From positions 3,658,501-3,722,500 of the forward strand of contig JAYKKI010000060.1 of the NCBI GenBank assembly GCA_039881145.1: a stretch of 64,000 nt of DNA, in the 5' to 3' direction. The notes under the pieces were generated by a model. The model searched no databases. It saw only the letters and a list, made by a program, of their open reading frames with translations, and was not told the DNA's origin. Below, in pieces: positions 21,611 to 32,612 of this stretch. How positions within the stretch are numbered: the stretch's first letter is position 1; each line of letters opens with the position of its first letter. The DNA is from Druceiella hillmani. Lineage: Eukaryota; Arthropoda; Insecta; Lepidoptera; Hepialidae. Position numbers and translations under genes: made by a program.

Positions 21611-21904
21611 TAACGAACTTAAATTAAGTAGAAATAATACTACGTCATGTAGTTTTATTTAATTGTGAATAATTGGGGACCACAAATCACTTTTAAAATT
21701 AGGCCCTCATCCAGTTGGAGTGGGATCATGTAATGGATACGTTAGTCAATCAAAAGAACTTTGATGTTATTGTCGTTAGCACACTTTAGACGTAACGAAG
21801 TGATCTTTTATATAAGCATCTTCATCTACTCTTTTATTGTTTTCGTTTGGCTAAAAGAATCTGTGCTATCCACATTTCACTGACGCGATTCAAATAAATT
21901 AGAA

Positions 21905-22398
21905 CTAGCGTGACCCGTGCGAAGTCTTCGCATTATAAATTATTCAACTCAATTTAATAAATCAAAATTGATTGCAGGTATTAAATTCATTTCTAATTTT
22001 GCATACTGCTTATTACGTTTTTATTCCATTATGAAGCTCAGATGACAGATCAAACAAATATTTTACTAAAATTGACATATAGAGGCGCAAGTATCAAAAG
22101 CATTGAGCTAAAGCGCCACTTTATTTATACGTGAGTGGATTTGAAATTAAACAAAAATTTTACCGACCGTCAATCATATTGACGTTGAGCCGTTAGATGG
22201 CAGCATTGCTGTTTTGTGTATATAATTTTAATAATTAATTAATTTGCAAAAACAATAGCAATAATAAATTTTTTAGTTGTGGATGCCGGTAGAGCAAGCA
22301 ATTATCTATAAAATGATATATAATTTATGTGGATTAGTTGTGAGGTTTTTTCTAAAAAGGGAGAGTAACATCTTACCCTTAGCGTATTATAAATTAGA
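21905..22398 (-). mobile_element. Non-autonomous Helitron, 3' end at 21905
   Basis: The minus-strand 3' end has stem TGCGAA/TTCGCA (21918-21932), then CGGGTCACGCTAG and T. The 5' end is near 22398 (TCTAATTTATAATACGC). The body is colinear with 38160-38567 in opposite orientation, sharing TTTTTAGTTGTGGATGCCGG and TCAATCATATTGACGTTGAG blocks, but has ~90 bp more near the 3' end. The open frame at 22277-22471 is not a gene. Confidence 0.8.
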
Positions 22399-22399
22399 A

Positions 22400-23320
22400 T
22401 GTATAAATTTGCGTACCAGTTATGCTTTTGAGTCCAGAAACTATCATTCTATTTGTGAACTAATTTGGTGACTGTGAATTTTGAAGATTCGTTGCCAATA
22501 CCATCTCCAGACATATATGATTTTTATCTACGCCACAAATAATTTGTCAAGTCTAATTTATTTTATTGGTAGGTTCGAAACTTTATTCGTCTTGAATTAT
22601 TTTCTGAAAACTCATACCATTTTTCACAGACACAATGTTCTACAAATTTATATTTGGCTAAACTACAAATCCTTGAACTGGACCTTGATATGATGAACTT
22701 ATCCTGGAAACCTCCTTCAAATTTTTTTTAAAAGACAATATAATTTAGTACATTACGCTGTTTTTCTATCGTTTTGTCTCTTCTTTTTCTTAATTACTCC
22801 GCTATCCGTTATTAGATTTTCTCTTTTTCTTTTATTTACATTTCTTTTTTTAATTTTAGTTTACAGTAGATACTTTTTCCATATTTTCATTAAAAAAACC
22901 TCAACTAAATTAGTATCCGCAAATTGTATACCTGTACTTCAAAACTTATATATTATAGTATATATATACTCTCTAGATAGTCGAATATATTCAAATTTTA
23001 ACAAATAATACTCAGTCAATCAATCGTACTGGAAACAGGCGGTCTCAACGCTGTCTCCAACGCTAGTTCTGCTATACATTGTTATGTGGCAGATGAGAAA
23101 CACACGCGCTTACGCGGATAACAGTACTATCCATAACTGTTATATCCTAATACTGAACCGATAACTAAGAGAAAAGGATGCTAAGTAACTTAAAGCGACG
23201 CTTGTTAATGTTTGGTTTTAGGTTCAAATACCTTAGTCGAGTAAATGTGCGGAATAGAAGTCATTTCAAGAGGTAAAAAAATTGCATAAACGAGATTTAT
23301 ATTATTTTTGGCGATCGAAA
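22400..23320. other. Spacer without recognised feature
   Basis: AT-rich; short open frames only (for example 22481-22693) with no recognisable product. No arrays. Confidence 0.5.
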
Positions 23321-23324
23321 TCTA

Positions 23325-23890
23325 TTCATTTATTTATAATCTTTTATGTAAAGTATATATGGCGGACTTACTGCTACATGAGCAATCTATTCCAGTCAAC
23401 CATAACAATTTGTATTGAAATTTAGTTGGTAGGTTGTCAGAGATTTTACCATGAAAATTCTTTATAGCACATTATACGAAAAAAAATAACAAACAATACA
23501 AAAGTATAAGTAAAAAAAAACTATTGACATGATTTTGGATGGGAAAGACAGGAAAGGACAAGGACACAAAGGAAAAGGTTTCAGGAGAGGCAGGACTTTT
23601 TCAGTCGATCTTTGAAAATATTTAGAGACGTGATTTTCCTGATGTCAGGGTCCAGGTGATTCCAAATTTTTGCTGCTTGGACAGTGAAGTATTTTTCGTG
23701 AGTGGTAGAGGTATATTTAGGAATAAGAAGGGTGAGTGGACTTTCAGATCGTAGCCCAAGGTCGTGAGCAGACAAATCTTTAAATTTGCCATTAAGACAA
23801 TATGGGCTATGAGGATTTTTTGATATATTAAAAAGAAGTGTATGTATGTGAAGTTGACGTCGATCACGAATCTTCAGCCATTTGAGAAGT
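23325..23890 (-). pseudogene. Non-LTR retrotransposon 3' end
   Basis: The minus strand encodes HEKYFTVQAAKIWNHLDPDI followed by RKITSLNIFKDRLKKSCLS and a stop, the standard LWN...LP...FK.RLK C-terminus of insect LINEs. The 3' UTR continues to GATTGCTCATGTAGCAG, TAAGTCCGCCATATATAC and a TATAAATAAATGAATAG tail at ~23325. The upstream portion is missing beyond ~23890, so this is a 5'-truncated copy. The short frame at 23622-23867 overlaps it out of frame. Confidence 0.8.
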
Positions 23891-23934
23891 GAACTTCATT
23901 ACTACATGAATAACATTATCTAGATAACAAGAAA

Positions 23935-24480
23935 CCAGGTATAAAATTAACTATTACTTACATTATAACAATTAATGAAATAACTACGTAATAAAATTTA
24001 ACCTAAAAGTAACCAAATTAACAAATTATATGGGTAAAATATTGAATATATTTGGTGTTAATTTTGTAGAAATTCATTATTCACAATTAAATGAAACTAC
24101 GTGATGTAGTATTATTTCTACTTTCTTTAAGTTCTTTACTACGACCTAGGTTTCGTCGTATGACAACATCTTCAGGTGGGCTATTAGCAAAGACCTTTCT
24201 TTATCTTTGCTAATAGCCCACCTTTTCTTACCTTTGTTAATAGCCCACCTGAAGATGTTGTAATACAACGAAACTTAGATCGTGGTAAAGAACTTAAAGA
24301 AAGTAGAAATAATACTACATCACGTAGTTTCATTTAACTGTGTATATAGGTAACAACAAGGAGAGGGAAAAGGAATAGGATAGGAGAAGAATAATTAGGA
24401 TAGTTATAGGGAACTAAGATCGAAATATATTTTTCAGAAGACTTTTGAGTCAGTTCAAAGTAAAGATTAAGTTTATTCTA
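23935..24480 (-). pseudogene. LINE 3' end interrupted by a foldback element
   Basis: 23935-24027 and 24354-24480 together are colinear with the uninterrupted copy at 43165-43340: CAATTAATRAMMTAACTA, AAATTAACAAAT, then GGATAGGATAGGAGAAGAA. The minus strand of 24400-24480 encodes the LKNIF-type end of the reverse transcriptase ORF. The foldback copy at 24038-24343 splits the 3' UTR. Confidence 0.75.
24028..24353 (-). mobile_element. Foldback retroelement-like repeat, copy 3
   Basis: Body 24038-24343, flanked by ATATGGGTAA (24028-24037) and ATATAGGTAA (24344-24353), 9/10 matching. The left arm is complete (AATATTGAATATATTTGG); the right arm is truncated after TTTCATTTAACTGTGT. The loop is long and holds two TTTGYTAATAGCCC modules. 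The hammerhead-like block in the left arm keeps stem II through a G-U wobble; the right arm has CTTAGAT in place of CCTAGGT. Confidence 0.85.
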
Positions 24481-24589
24481 GAATGTAAGTCGCAATTAAC
24501 TGCAAAAAAGCGAATGCTTAGTCCGTATGTTTATCCATAATGTTTTACACGTTTTTTTAATTGCTAGATGTTTATTTAAATTACTCGGT

Positions 24590-25715
24590 TTAATCAGAGC
24601 AAAAACGGGATCCGTGACTGAACTTAATTTCAATACTTTTTTTAATAAGAACCGTAAACGGTCCAGTTGTTAGCGGTATTTTAGGCGATTTTATTCTGAA
24701 CTTCGGTCGAGAATAAAATTGTGTGGCGCAATTTCGTGAGTTGAGAGGCTTAAAACTAATAATTTATTTAATACCAACCTCATTGGTCCAGTTGTTAGCG
24801 GTATTTTCGACGATTTAATTACTTATTCTGTACTTTAGTAGAGTATGTAATTGCTTGGGACAATTTCATGACATAAACACGCTTCTAACTAACAATTTAT
24901 TTTATAACAATCGAAATCGGTCCAGTTGTTTGCGGTAGTTTCAACGACTTAATCACGTATTCTGTACTTTAGTACGGTATATAATTGCTTGGGACAATTA
25001 CGTGACACAAAACCGTTTATAACTAACAATTTATTTTATAACAATCGAAATCGGTCCAGTTGTTTGCGGTATTTTTGACGACTTAATCACTTATTTTGTA
25101 CTTTAATAGAGTATGGAATTGCTTGGGACAATTTCATGTCATAAAAACGCTTATAAGTAACAATTTATTTTATAACAATCGAAATCGGTCCAGTTGTTTG
25201 CGGTATTTTCGACGACTTAATCACTTATTTCGTACTTTAATAGAGGATGTAATTGCTTGGGACAATTTCATGACATAAAACGCTTATAAGTAACAATTTA
25301 TTTTATAACAATCGAAATCGGTCCAGTTGTTTGCGGTATTTTCGATGTTTTAATCACTTATTCTCTACTTTAACAGAGTGTATAATCGCATGGGACAATT
25401 CCATGACATAAAACACATAAATAAAAACTTATTTTATAATAACCGTAATCGGTCCTGTTATTTGCGGCGTTTTTGGAGATTTAATAACTTATTCTATACT
25501 TTAGTAGAGTATGTAATTATGCTTGGGACAATTTCATGACATAAAAACGCTTCTAAATGACAATTAATTTTTTAACAATAAGAAACGGTCCAGTTGTTTG
25601 CGGTATTTTCGGCGCTTCTATCACTTAATCTGTACTCTCGTAGAGTATGTATATGACAATTTCGTGACATAAAAACGCTTATAATTAACAATTTATTAAA
25701 GTATACATTTTCTAG
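24590..25715. repeat. ~134-bp tandem repeat, 8 copies
   Basis: GTCCAGTTGTTWGCGGTATT recurs at 24661, 24786, 24920, 25054, 25188, 25321, 25452 and 25588. Spacing is 134 bp in the central copies and 125-136 bp at the edges. Other shared blocks are TGCTTGGGACAATTTCATGA and AACAATTTATTTTATAAC. The frames at 25096-25278 and 25572-25763 arise from the array. Confidence 0.95.
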
Positions 25716-25719
25716 AACT

Positions 25720-26720
25720 TTTTTGCAGACTGGTACATCATCTATCATGTATTCGATAATCAATTTAACGTAACTATGACAGGTTTAGATATTATAACTC
25801 AAAAATTATTTGGGCAGCTTGGAACTCTTTCATACAACAATTTAATTGTTGCTATGTTTTATATTCTATGTCCATCATGGTGCCATAAATGATATGGTGA
25901 TGAAGCTCAATATCCGCGGAAACATAAAAAAGAACAAATAAGAAATAAAGTACTAGGTTTATGAATAAAACATTTTGTGGGAATAATTATTTAGGAATTT
26001 GAAAGTTTTGCTCGCTTTACTATATGAACCGGATGTTGGTTAGACGTAACAAAGTGTTAATTGCTTCACCACAATTAGGTGGTTTCCGGTAGCCAAACAA
26101 TGATTAGCTATCAAAATTAAAACATTAAAAACTAAAATTAAATTCTTCGAAGCATTATAGCACTTTTAAATAAGCCAGAATAAACTAGCAATATTATGGC
26201 GTACCGATTCACGTTTGCAGGACGTGAAAAGAAAATTGTTTCCAGACTGGTATTGCCAGATGTCATGATTTTTGAGAGATGACCTAATTTTTAGAGGTAG
26301 CAATATTCATCCCACATAAGGCTTAATTGGAACGCTGAATGTCCCAATTTTTTGACAATATAGACAATTAAATATTAAGCGTATATTAAACACGACATTA
26401 TAGGTCATATCGATACATGGAAGTAGGCGAAGCGGCTCCCTGAACGCTATAGCTGCTATCCAAAGTTTTTACATTTAAAAGTAAAAATTAGTATCGAAAA
26501 GACTGAAGACTGGTAATATTACAGATTCAGACTGAAAATTTGTTAAAAGTTTGTTTTAGTATTAACATTTGCCACTGATGTTACTAGGGCTGCCCAAGTA
26601 CTATTTTACTTGCGGAAAATAAGTCTGTGTTCGCGAATCGACAAATGCTCTTAATATTTTGGCTTGAATTTATTTACTGTCTTCTAGTGATTTACAATGA
26701 TGGGTGATTTGTTTACGTGC
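25720..26720. other. Spacer without recognised feature
   Basis: No gene or array. A GC-richer phrase at 26195-26260 (GATTCACGTTTGCAGGACG) is not recognised. Confidence 0.5.

Positions 26721-26723
<3 letters not shown>

Positions 26724-26800
<77 letters not shown>
26724..26800. repeat. (TA)n microsatellite
   Basis: A short TG run followed by ~70 bp of TA dinucleotides. Confidence 0.98.
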
Positions 26801-26804
<4 letters not shown>

Positions 26805-27810
26805 CAAATACGCCTCACTATAAAAACATTGGCTATCACGAATTCGGAAGAAGATGAAAATATGAACATCTAGAGAAAAAAGTACATATCTATAACCAAC
26901 ACTCACATAAGATTTTAAATGTGTCTACATCTCTGTAAAAAGAAATAAAAAGAGGGCGGACGATGACAAAAATAAAAAAAAATTTTTAAAATAAAGAATT
27001 TAAAAAAAATTCCTAAGGCTTTTGTTTCCAAAAGCTTAAAAATACAAAATTAAAATTTTCACAATAATATCTAAATCGATTACAGTTAGCTCGGAGTCCC
27101 GTATAAAGATTACATATGTAAGAACCATTAGATATAAAATATTATCAGCGCCGTCTGGTGACAAATTAATAAACTTTGTTAGGCTGCTGTCATTTGTTAC
27201 TATACAAAACAAGGATTAAATATAAGTTTTTTTTCGAATAAATGAAGGAAAACAGTGGATAATTCAATTCATTAGCTTCTTTTTTGTTTACTGTACTTAT
27301 TTAAAGTGTAATCTCGTAGTATTTACAGTTGAACGACACTTACTAACAAACTTACTACAAATTTGACAAAGATTCTTCTTAATGTAACTATTTGACTAAT
27401 GATTTTATCTCTATCTAATATTCTAATTGTACCACATTTATAGCATGGCCTGTCTTAAATATTTTTTTTCGTTTGCCAGTATTACTTTTTCGTACGGAAG
27501 CCGTCTTTTATAATTCTATCCGTTTCGCAAGAACAAGAATACACTGGCTTTGACACATACGTAACCAAAAGTTCTCGTAATATGGCGCTGTGAACTTTTT
27601 TAGTTGTGAACCTTTAAATTTCTTACACCTTTCCCATATAGATGCGCTGTCTGAAACAATGGCGCTCCCTCTCTGGTTACAATATAATAATCATGTAAAG
27701 TAATGGAACACACGACCGCTCTGAACAGTGTTTGGGGCGACTCTGAGTATCTTCGTCCCTTTGTTTATGGGCACCTTATATATCCTTAGTTACAGATGAC
27801 GTTATAATAT
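26801..27810. other. Spacer without recognised feature
   Basis: AT-rich. Phrases such as ATATGGCGCTGTGAA and AGATGCGCTGTCTG at 27575-27665 resemble fragments of common insect repeats but cannot be assigned. Confidence 0.45.
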
Positions 27811-27814
27811 GGAA

Positions 27815-27960
27815 ATAGCCGTATTAATATTATAAAGATACAGAGTTTGTTTATTTAGTTTGTAAAATATAATCTTGATATCTACTCAACGGATCAGAAC
27901 TATTCTTTCGAAGATGGAAAACATGTTATTTCCTAATTATAGAAGCTTTAATTAAAGCTT
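27815..27960 (+). mobile_element. Helitron-5'-like fragment
   Basis: GTATTAATATTATAAAGATACAGAG followed by TTTGTTTATTTAGTTTG and an AACGGATCAGAACTATTCTTTCG phrase is the standard opening of many moth Helitron or related repeats. No CTAG terminus was found downstream. Assignment is by resemblance only. Confidence 0.35.
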
Positions 27961-28374
27961 CATTTTAAGCTAAATTTTTCGTATTTTTTTTTATAATTTT
28001 AAAATAATTTTGAAATCCTTCCATCAAAAAATGTTTATATTTATATATTAATTTTTTAAGAAGAATTCGATAACATCTTGCTATAGGACAAGACTAGATG
28101 CTGCCAGTACTAGCTAGATCCAATTTAACAAATTCTTGGCTACACAGCTGTCATTTTTCCGTGTGAAGTCCCCATAATGTGTCCCCACATTGTAATCAAT
28201 AAAAAATATTTATAATACGTAAGTATGGTGTAATGTAATGTATTAAAGCATTGAAATAATACATTAAAACAATACAGTGATTAGCTTTTTCAAATATCGA
28301 AACAGATATTGATAAAATACTGAAAAGATATTGACAAACATACAACCAATTTTTTTTATTTCTGTCGTTATCAT

Positions 28375-28800
28375 GTGACCTCTACGATACTTGCACTGTT
28401 AAACAACCTTTATACGGGATTGATATTGAATTAATATACATTTGGATAAGTAATTATTTAACTTATTGCTTTAAATATTCAATAAATATATAAATTAATA
28501 AATATCTACTTACATAAAAGATACTATTTTCATTGAAATATCTTCAGCATGAAACACCAAACAAACTGTAACCAAAAGCTCTTTCAAGTGACCTCTACGA
28601 TACTTGCACTATTAAACAACGTTTATATGGGACGGATATTAAATTAATATACATTTGGAGAATAATTATTCAACATATCGTAAAACAACAATTAATAGTA
28701 AAATAAATATACAAACTAATAAATATCCACTTACATGAAAAATGTTCTTTTTATTGGAATTTCTTCAGAATGTAACGCCAAAACATTTACCCAAAATACT
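28375..28800. repeat. 213-bp direct duplication
   Basis: GTGACCTCTACGATACTTGC is at 28375 and 28588 (213 bp). Both units continue with TTAAACAACSTTTATAYGGG, TTAATATACATTTGG and AATAAATATCYACTTACAT. Copies differ at a modest number of positions. Confidence 0.92.
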
Positions 28801-28869
28801 TGCTGTTAGGCTGTTAGACAGTTTTTAGTAGGCTTTGTTAAAAAAAAGCTTGAAGATAAATCAACCCGT

Positions 28870-28990
28870 TCGCGAATGGGCGTCTATAAAGTCTAAATGT
28901 AAAGTGGGGCGGGCGGATTGTTGACAAGGGCGGATTCATTAGTTTATTGCTGCAGGCGGATTTGGGGGGGTTGGACAGTTTATAGAGGCC
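28870..28990. other. GGGCGGATT-rich segment
   Basis: Three GCGGATT blocks (GCGGGCGGATTG, AGGGCGGATTC, CAGGCGGATTTG) within 70 bp, then a G7 run. It is GC-rich against AT-rich flanks. No element identified. Confidence 0.4.
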
Positions 28991-29214
28991 TTTATTATTT
29001 TTAACAGGAGTTCGCCCGCTGTGCTACGATGTTTTTTGTATAACTATCACATCGAAGCTATGAATATGCTGAGCTATGTGACAGATTATTTTGTCCCACT
29101 CTGAACTTTAATAAGGGTATTTTTTTCACAGTATACATATTACATTGACAAAATAAACTTTAAATTGCTTCTTTGAATTTTGTGATTTTGAATTTGTTTA
29201 GGTATATTTAGGTT

Positions 29215-29400
29215 TTTTTATTTATTCGTGCCTCAAAAGAAAAAACCGGAACTTTCATGTGATCACTCACGTGTCCCTCTCTCCGTAAACCACCTCAGAT
29301 TTTTCCAGGAACAGTTTGACGTAGAAATTTGTCCTAGTAATAGACCATATCAACACGCTTTTTTTTCTGTAGCTACCACTTTAATATATCTGTATGGTAT
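29215..29400 (+). repeat. Dispersed lepidopteran repeat, 5' fragment
   Basis: TCGTGCCTCAAAAGAAAAAACCGGAAC, GTCCCTCTCTCCGTAAACC and TTTGACGTAGAAATTTG follow the module order of the family defined at 18385. Truncated on the right. Confidence 0.5.
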
Positions 29401-29643
29401 TTTTTAAGTAATTTGCCCCAGATTAAGTATTCAAAGAATTTTTTTTAATTTTAAATATTTTGTGGAGTATCGTTTGAAAGAGATGGTTCCAAAAAAATTG
29501 TTTTTTTCTTTTTAAATGACATACCCTCAGAGGTTATACATCGTAACGAAAAATCTGCATCCACCCTTTTTATATAGCTAAACCGCTATTTTTGAATATC
29601 TGAAAAATATTCACAATACTAGTGCATATCTTCTTCTTTGTCG

Positions 29644-30035
29644 TTACACTCTTTGCAGAGTGGTCGTGGTGGTCACGTCGACATTAGTGGCCTGTTTCAC
29701 AATGCGACACCACTCTTCGCGAACTCTCTCCCTCCTTGTACATTCATTCAGTGGTCCGATGAAGGTCTTCTCTATTTGATCTGTCCACCTCATTAGTAAT
29801 CTGCCGCGTGGTCTGATGCCTTCCACTTGCCCTTTACTACTAGGCCTTCTATGGATTCGCATCCGCGCCGTGTTATACGTCCAAAGAAAGCGAGAATACG
29901 AGCTTGTATTATGCTTGATAGTTTTGTTTGACACCCAGTTCTCGAAGAATGGACTCAATGGTTCGGAATTCCATCCACGATATACCGAGCATTCTTCTCC
30001 AGTATATAACGGAATTAAAAGTATAATTATAACAA
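29644..30035 (-). pseudogene. Non-LTR retrotransposon ORF, C-terminal end
   Basis: The minus strand reads, in three successive frames: RMLGISWMEFRTIESILREL (~30020-29940); KLSSIIQARILAFFGRITRR (~29930-29870); and KGQVEGIRPRGRLLMRWTDQ, ending CRIVKQATNVDV (~29840-29670). Placed in that order they match the end of an insect LINE reverse transcriptase ORF (RISWTEHRTN, FGHI.RR, G.RPRGRP..RW.DQI, IVKRAT). Two frameshifts are therefore required and the copy is dead. The ATG-initiated frame 29958-29644 starts out of the true frame, and the plus-strand frame 29816-30046 is antisense. Confidence 0.85.
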
Positions 30036-30039
30036 CAGC

Positions 30040-31488
30040 TGTGTAGGCTTTACTAGTTTACGAGTAACAGTCGACCAACTTATGACATGTAGTTAGGTCT
30101 GTAAAACGTTGACAGAAACTCCATAAAAATGACCTAAAGCAAAGGAAACCTTTAAGTATTGACTAAAACATCTAGGTACGCTTATAGCCATACTGACTGC
30201 AGAACCCTACACTGCGCGTAGTATGCCATACAAACATTCATTTTAAAACACTTATTTTTGTCAATAATTTCAATAATTTTTAATACGACGATATAACTTT
30301 GGATAGAGTCGAGATATATTAAATAGCGCTTGGAAAGAGATGTGGAAACGAAAGCGGAAACGTCTTCGATTTACTATCACGTCTATAATTGTACTTTGAC
30401 AATATATCGTAAATATATATTTTAATATTCAACATAAGGATCAGAATAAACAAAAGATTAATGTGATACTTCATAATCACTGCCTACCCGCCTCGACGGG
30501 AGACGATGACATCTCATTTAAGAGACATTATTCAGTCGCATAATATAACATAATATGGATTATTTATTAGTACCGTAACGAGTGGAGGGGGCTCCCTCCT
30601 TACTGTCACTCACTCATCTCTCGTTATTGAATGAGGCTAGTTCTATACCGGGGCACGACAAATGGGAGGGTGGCCATTGTTATTAGAACAGGGTGTTCCT
30701 TCGATGTAATTATTGTATATTTTTTTATTACTATAGTAGCTACCCGTACCGGCTTTGGTAGACAAACAGCGCCCGGATTGTATTTTGGGATGTTCTTCCA
30801 TCTGCTTGTTTACTTTTTTTTTGATAGGCTTATTAATTTTTAATTTATTATTTTACGTTTTAATGAATTTGAAATTAAATGATTAGCAGTCAGGCAACTA
30901 GACCTTTCATGTGGGGTTAAAACAGATGAATTGAATAGGGTATTTGACTGGTGTCGATATTTTGTGTAAAAATGTTTTAAAATTGTAGAGTAGGTTTAAC
31001 AAAACCTGGTGGTAAAAAAAAATAGAGCAAACAATTAATAGATACTTCTAAATAGGAAAAATGTAAATTTTTTTGTTCGATAATTTGAAAATGTTATTAT
31101 GAATTTAGTTTCCATACAAAAAATGAGAAAATTATAATATGGAATATATAACTTAAAGGAAATAGTTAACGAGATAGTAAAATGTTAAATAAACCCGTTT
31201 ATAATTAATGTTAAATAACTGGCCAGTGACGTAATAAGCCAGTTGCATTTTGTATGGAGCGTTTTGGCACGAATTCGGGCGAGTTCGTCAGTTTTTAAGT
31301 CTTTATAACTTTGTAATGAAATGTCCTAGATACGATATATTTATTTTAATCGTTTTTAATGTTATTACTTATTCTATTCTAGTAATAAAATATACAGTCA
31401 AATACCCTATTCGCCGCAACAATGATAGCAATTCTGCTAACCTTTAAGAAACATCTTTAAGAGAAAAATATTGTTATACATTTACATA

Positions 31489-31490
<2 letters not shown>
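30040..31490. other. Spacer without recognised feature
   Basis: AT-rich apart from GC-richer short tracts near 30490-30510 and 30580-30790. The frame 30631-30843 (70 codons) has no recognisable product. CACCAGTCAAATACCCTATT-like phrases occur near 30940 (inverted) and 31395, suggesting a diverged inverted pair, not further resolved. Confidence 0.45.

Positions 31491-31492
<2 letters not shown>

Positions 31493-31556
<64 letters not shown>
31493..31556. repeat. (TA)n microsatellite
   Basis: A TA run directly joined to the truncated LINE on its right. Confidence 0.97.
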
Positions 31557-31561
31557 ATATA

Positions 31562-32022
31562 CTGAAGATCTCAGTGTCAATAATGGTGTTTGACAAGGCG
31601 ACTCACTTTCGTGTCTGCTTTTTAATATTGCACTAGAAAAAGCTATTCGGGATTCAGATATTTACACTAGGGGTACCATCTTTTACAAATCAGTTCAGAT
31701 CCTAGCGTATGCTGATGATATTAATATAATTGCTAGAAACCTACCAGCCTTGAGAGAGGCCTTTCTGTCTTTGGAGATAGCTGCAAATCAAATGGGTCTG
31801 GCAATAAACGATTCCAAGACTAGGTATATGACTATACAAAAATCTCCACCAAATAATGCACATAATCGTTTGGAAATTGGCTCACATACTTTTGAAACGG
31901 TTGACTGCTTTACTTACCTTGGATCTTGTGTTAACAACAAGAATGACACTATCTCTGAAATTCAGAATCGCATATCGTCGGTCAATAAAGCATTTTTTGG
32001 ACTAAGTTGTTTAAATAGTTGA
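31562..32022 (+). pseudogene. Non-LTR retrotransposon reverse transcriptase domain fragment
   Basis: The plus strand is open except for one TGA: TEDLSVNNGV-stop-QGDSLSCLLFNIALEKAIRDSD, then GTIFYKSVQILAYADDINII with the catalytic YADD motif, then LREAFLSLEIAANQMGLAIN, DSKTRYMT and FTYLGSCVNNKNDTISEIQN..I. These are reverse transcriptase motifs from RQGD (here stop-QGD) through the palm to the YLGS thumb-proximal motif of insect LINEs. It is truncated on both sides, by the microsatellite at 31556 and by unrelated sequence after 32022. An ATG frame begins at 31750, downstream of YADD, so it is not a real start. Confidence 0.92.
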
Positions 32023-32429
32023 TATAATATAGTTGATTATCGTGATAAAATAGTTGATTTACAGGCAATCTCATATTCATTTATTAATACAGCTTTTTTA
32101 TATACCATTCATTTCCGGTTAAATTATTAACTATATTCTCAACAATTCCGTTATTTACTTTGTACTTTCGTTAAGTACGGAACAGTACAGGTCAATTTTG
32201 TAATAAAAAGAACAAAGAAAAGATGTGTGTTATTCTAATTTAAATGAACATTCACTCAATCAATTAGAACGACCTCAAAACCTGTATATTCGAAATAGTT
32301 TCGGACTTAAAAAATTTTACCATATATATCCGAATATCGTTCACATCTTAAATGGTTAAAGATTTATGATCGACGAACCTTCATATTCTATGTTTTGTTT
32401 ATAATATCTTCAATAACCCCGTTACACCT

Positions 32430-32612
32430 TCATACCTTAAATCTAGATTCCAATACCTGTCATCCCACGGGCTCTAACTAGATTGAAAAAGAAATATACA
32501 CTCCTTGTCCTTCAGCATAGAACACAATTTTATGGAGAATCCTCACCGTATATTCTATTGATCGATTGTGGAATGAACTGACTACATCGATTGTGGAATG
32601 AACTGACTACAA
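32430..32612 (+). pseudogene. LINE ORF C-terminal codons leading into the 201-bp array
   Basis: In shifting frames the plus strand gives RLKKKYTLLVLQHRTQFYGE, SIDRLWNELTT and, crossing into the first repeat unit, NIQSAPSLSAFKSRLKIHYLS and a stop. This is the LWN...S...FKSRLK C-terminus. A 22-bp direct repeat of ATCGATTGTGGAATGAACTG lies at the junction (~32562 and 32586). It shows that each downstream repeat unit begins with LINE C-terminal codons. Confidence 0.75.

Larger units (their letters stand above)
21390..21691 (-). mobile_element. Foldback retroelement-like repeat, copy 2 (best preserved)
   Basis: Body 21403-21678, with imperfect 13-bp flanking duplications ACCATAAAACACT (21390-21402) and ACCACAAATCACT (21679-21691), 11/13 matching. 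The left arm is complete from GTTGAATATATTTGGC; the right arm is truncated inside TTGTGAATAATTGGGG. Both arms hold an intact copy of the 41-nt hammerhead-like block in opposite orientation. The ~30-nt loop includes TTTGCTAATAGCCC. Confidence 0.85.

Noticed and set aside
30631..30843. A 70-codon hydrophobic plus-strand frame
   Set aside because: Hydrophobicity follows from T-rich DNA; no homology, no splice or polyadenylation context.
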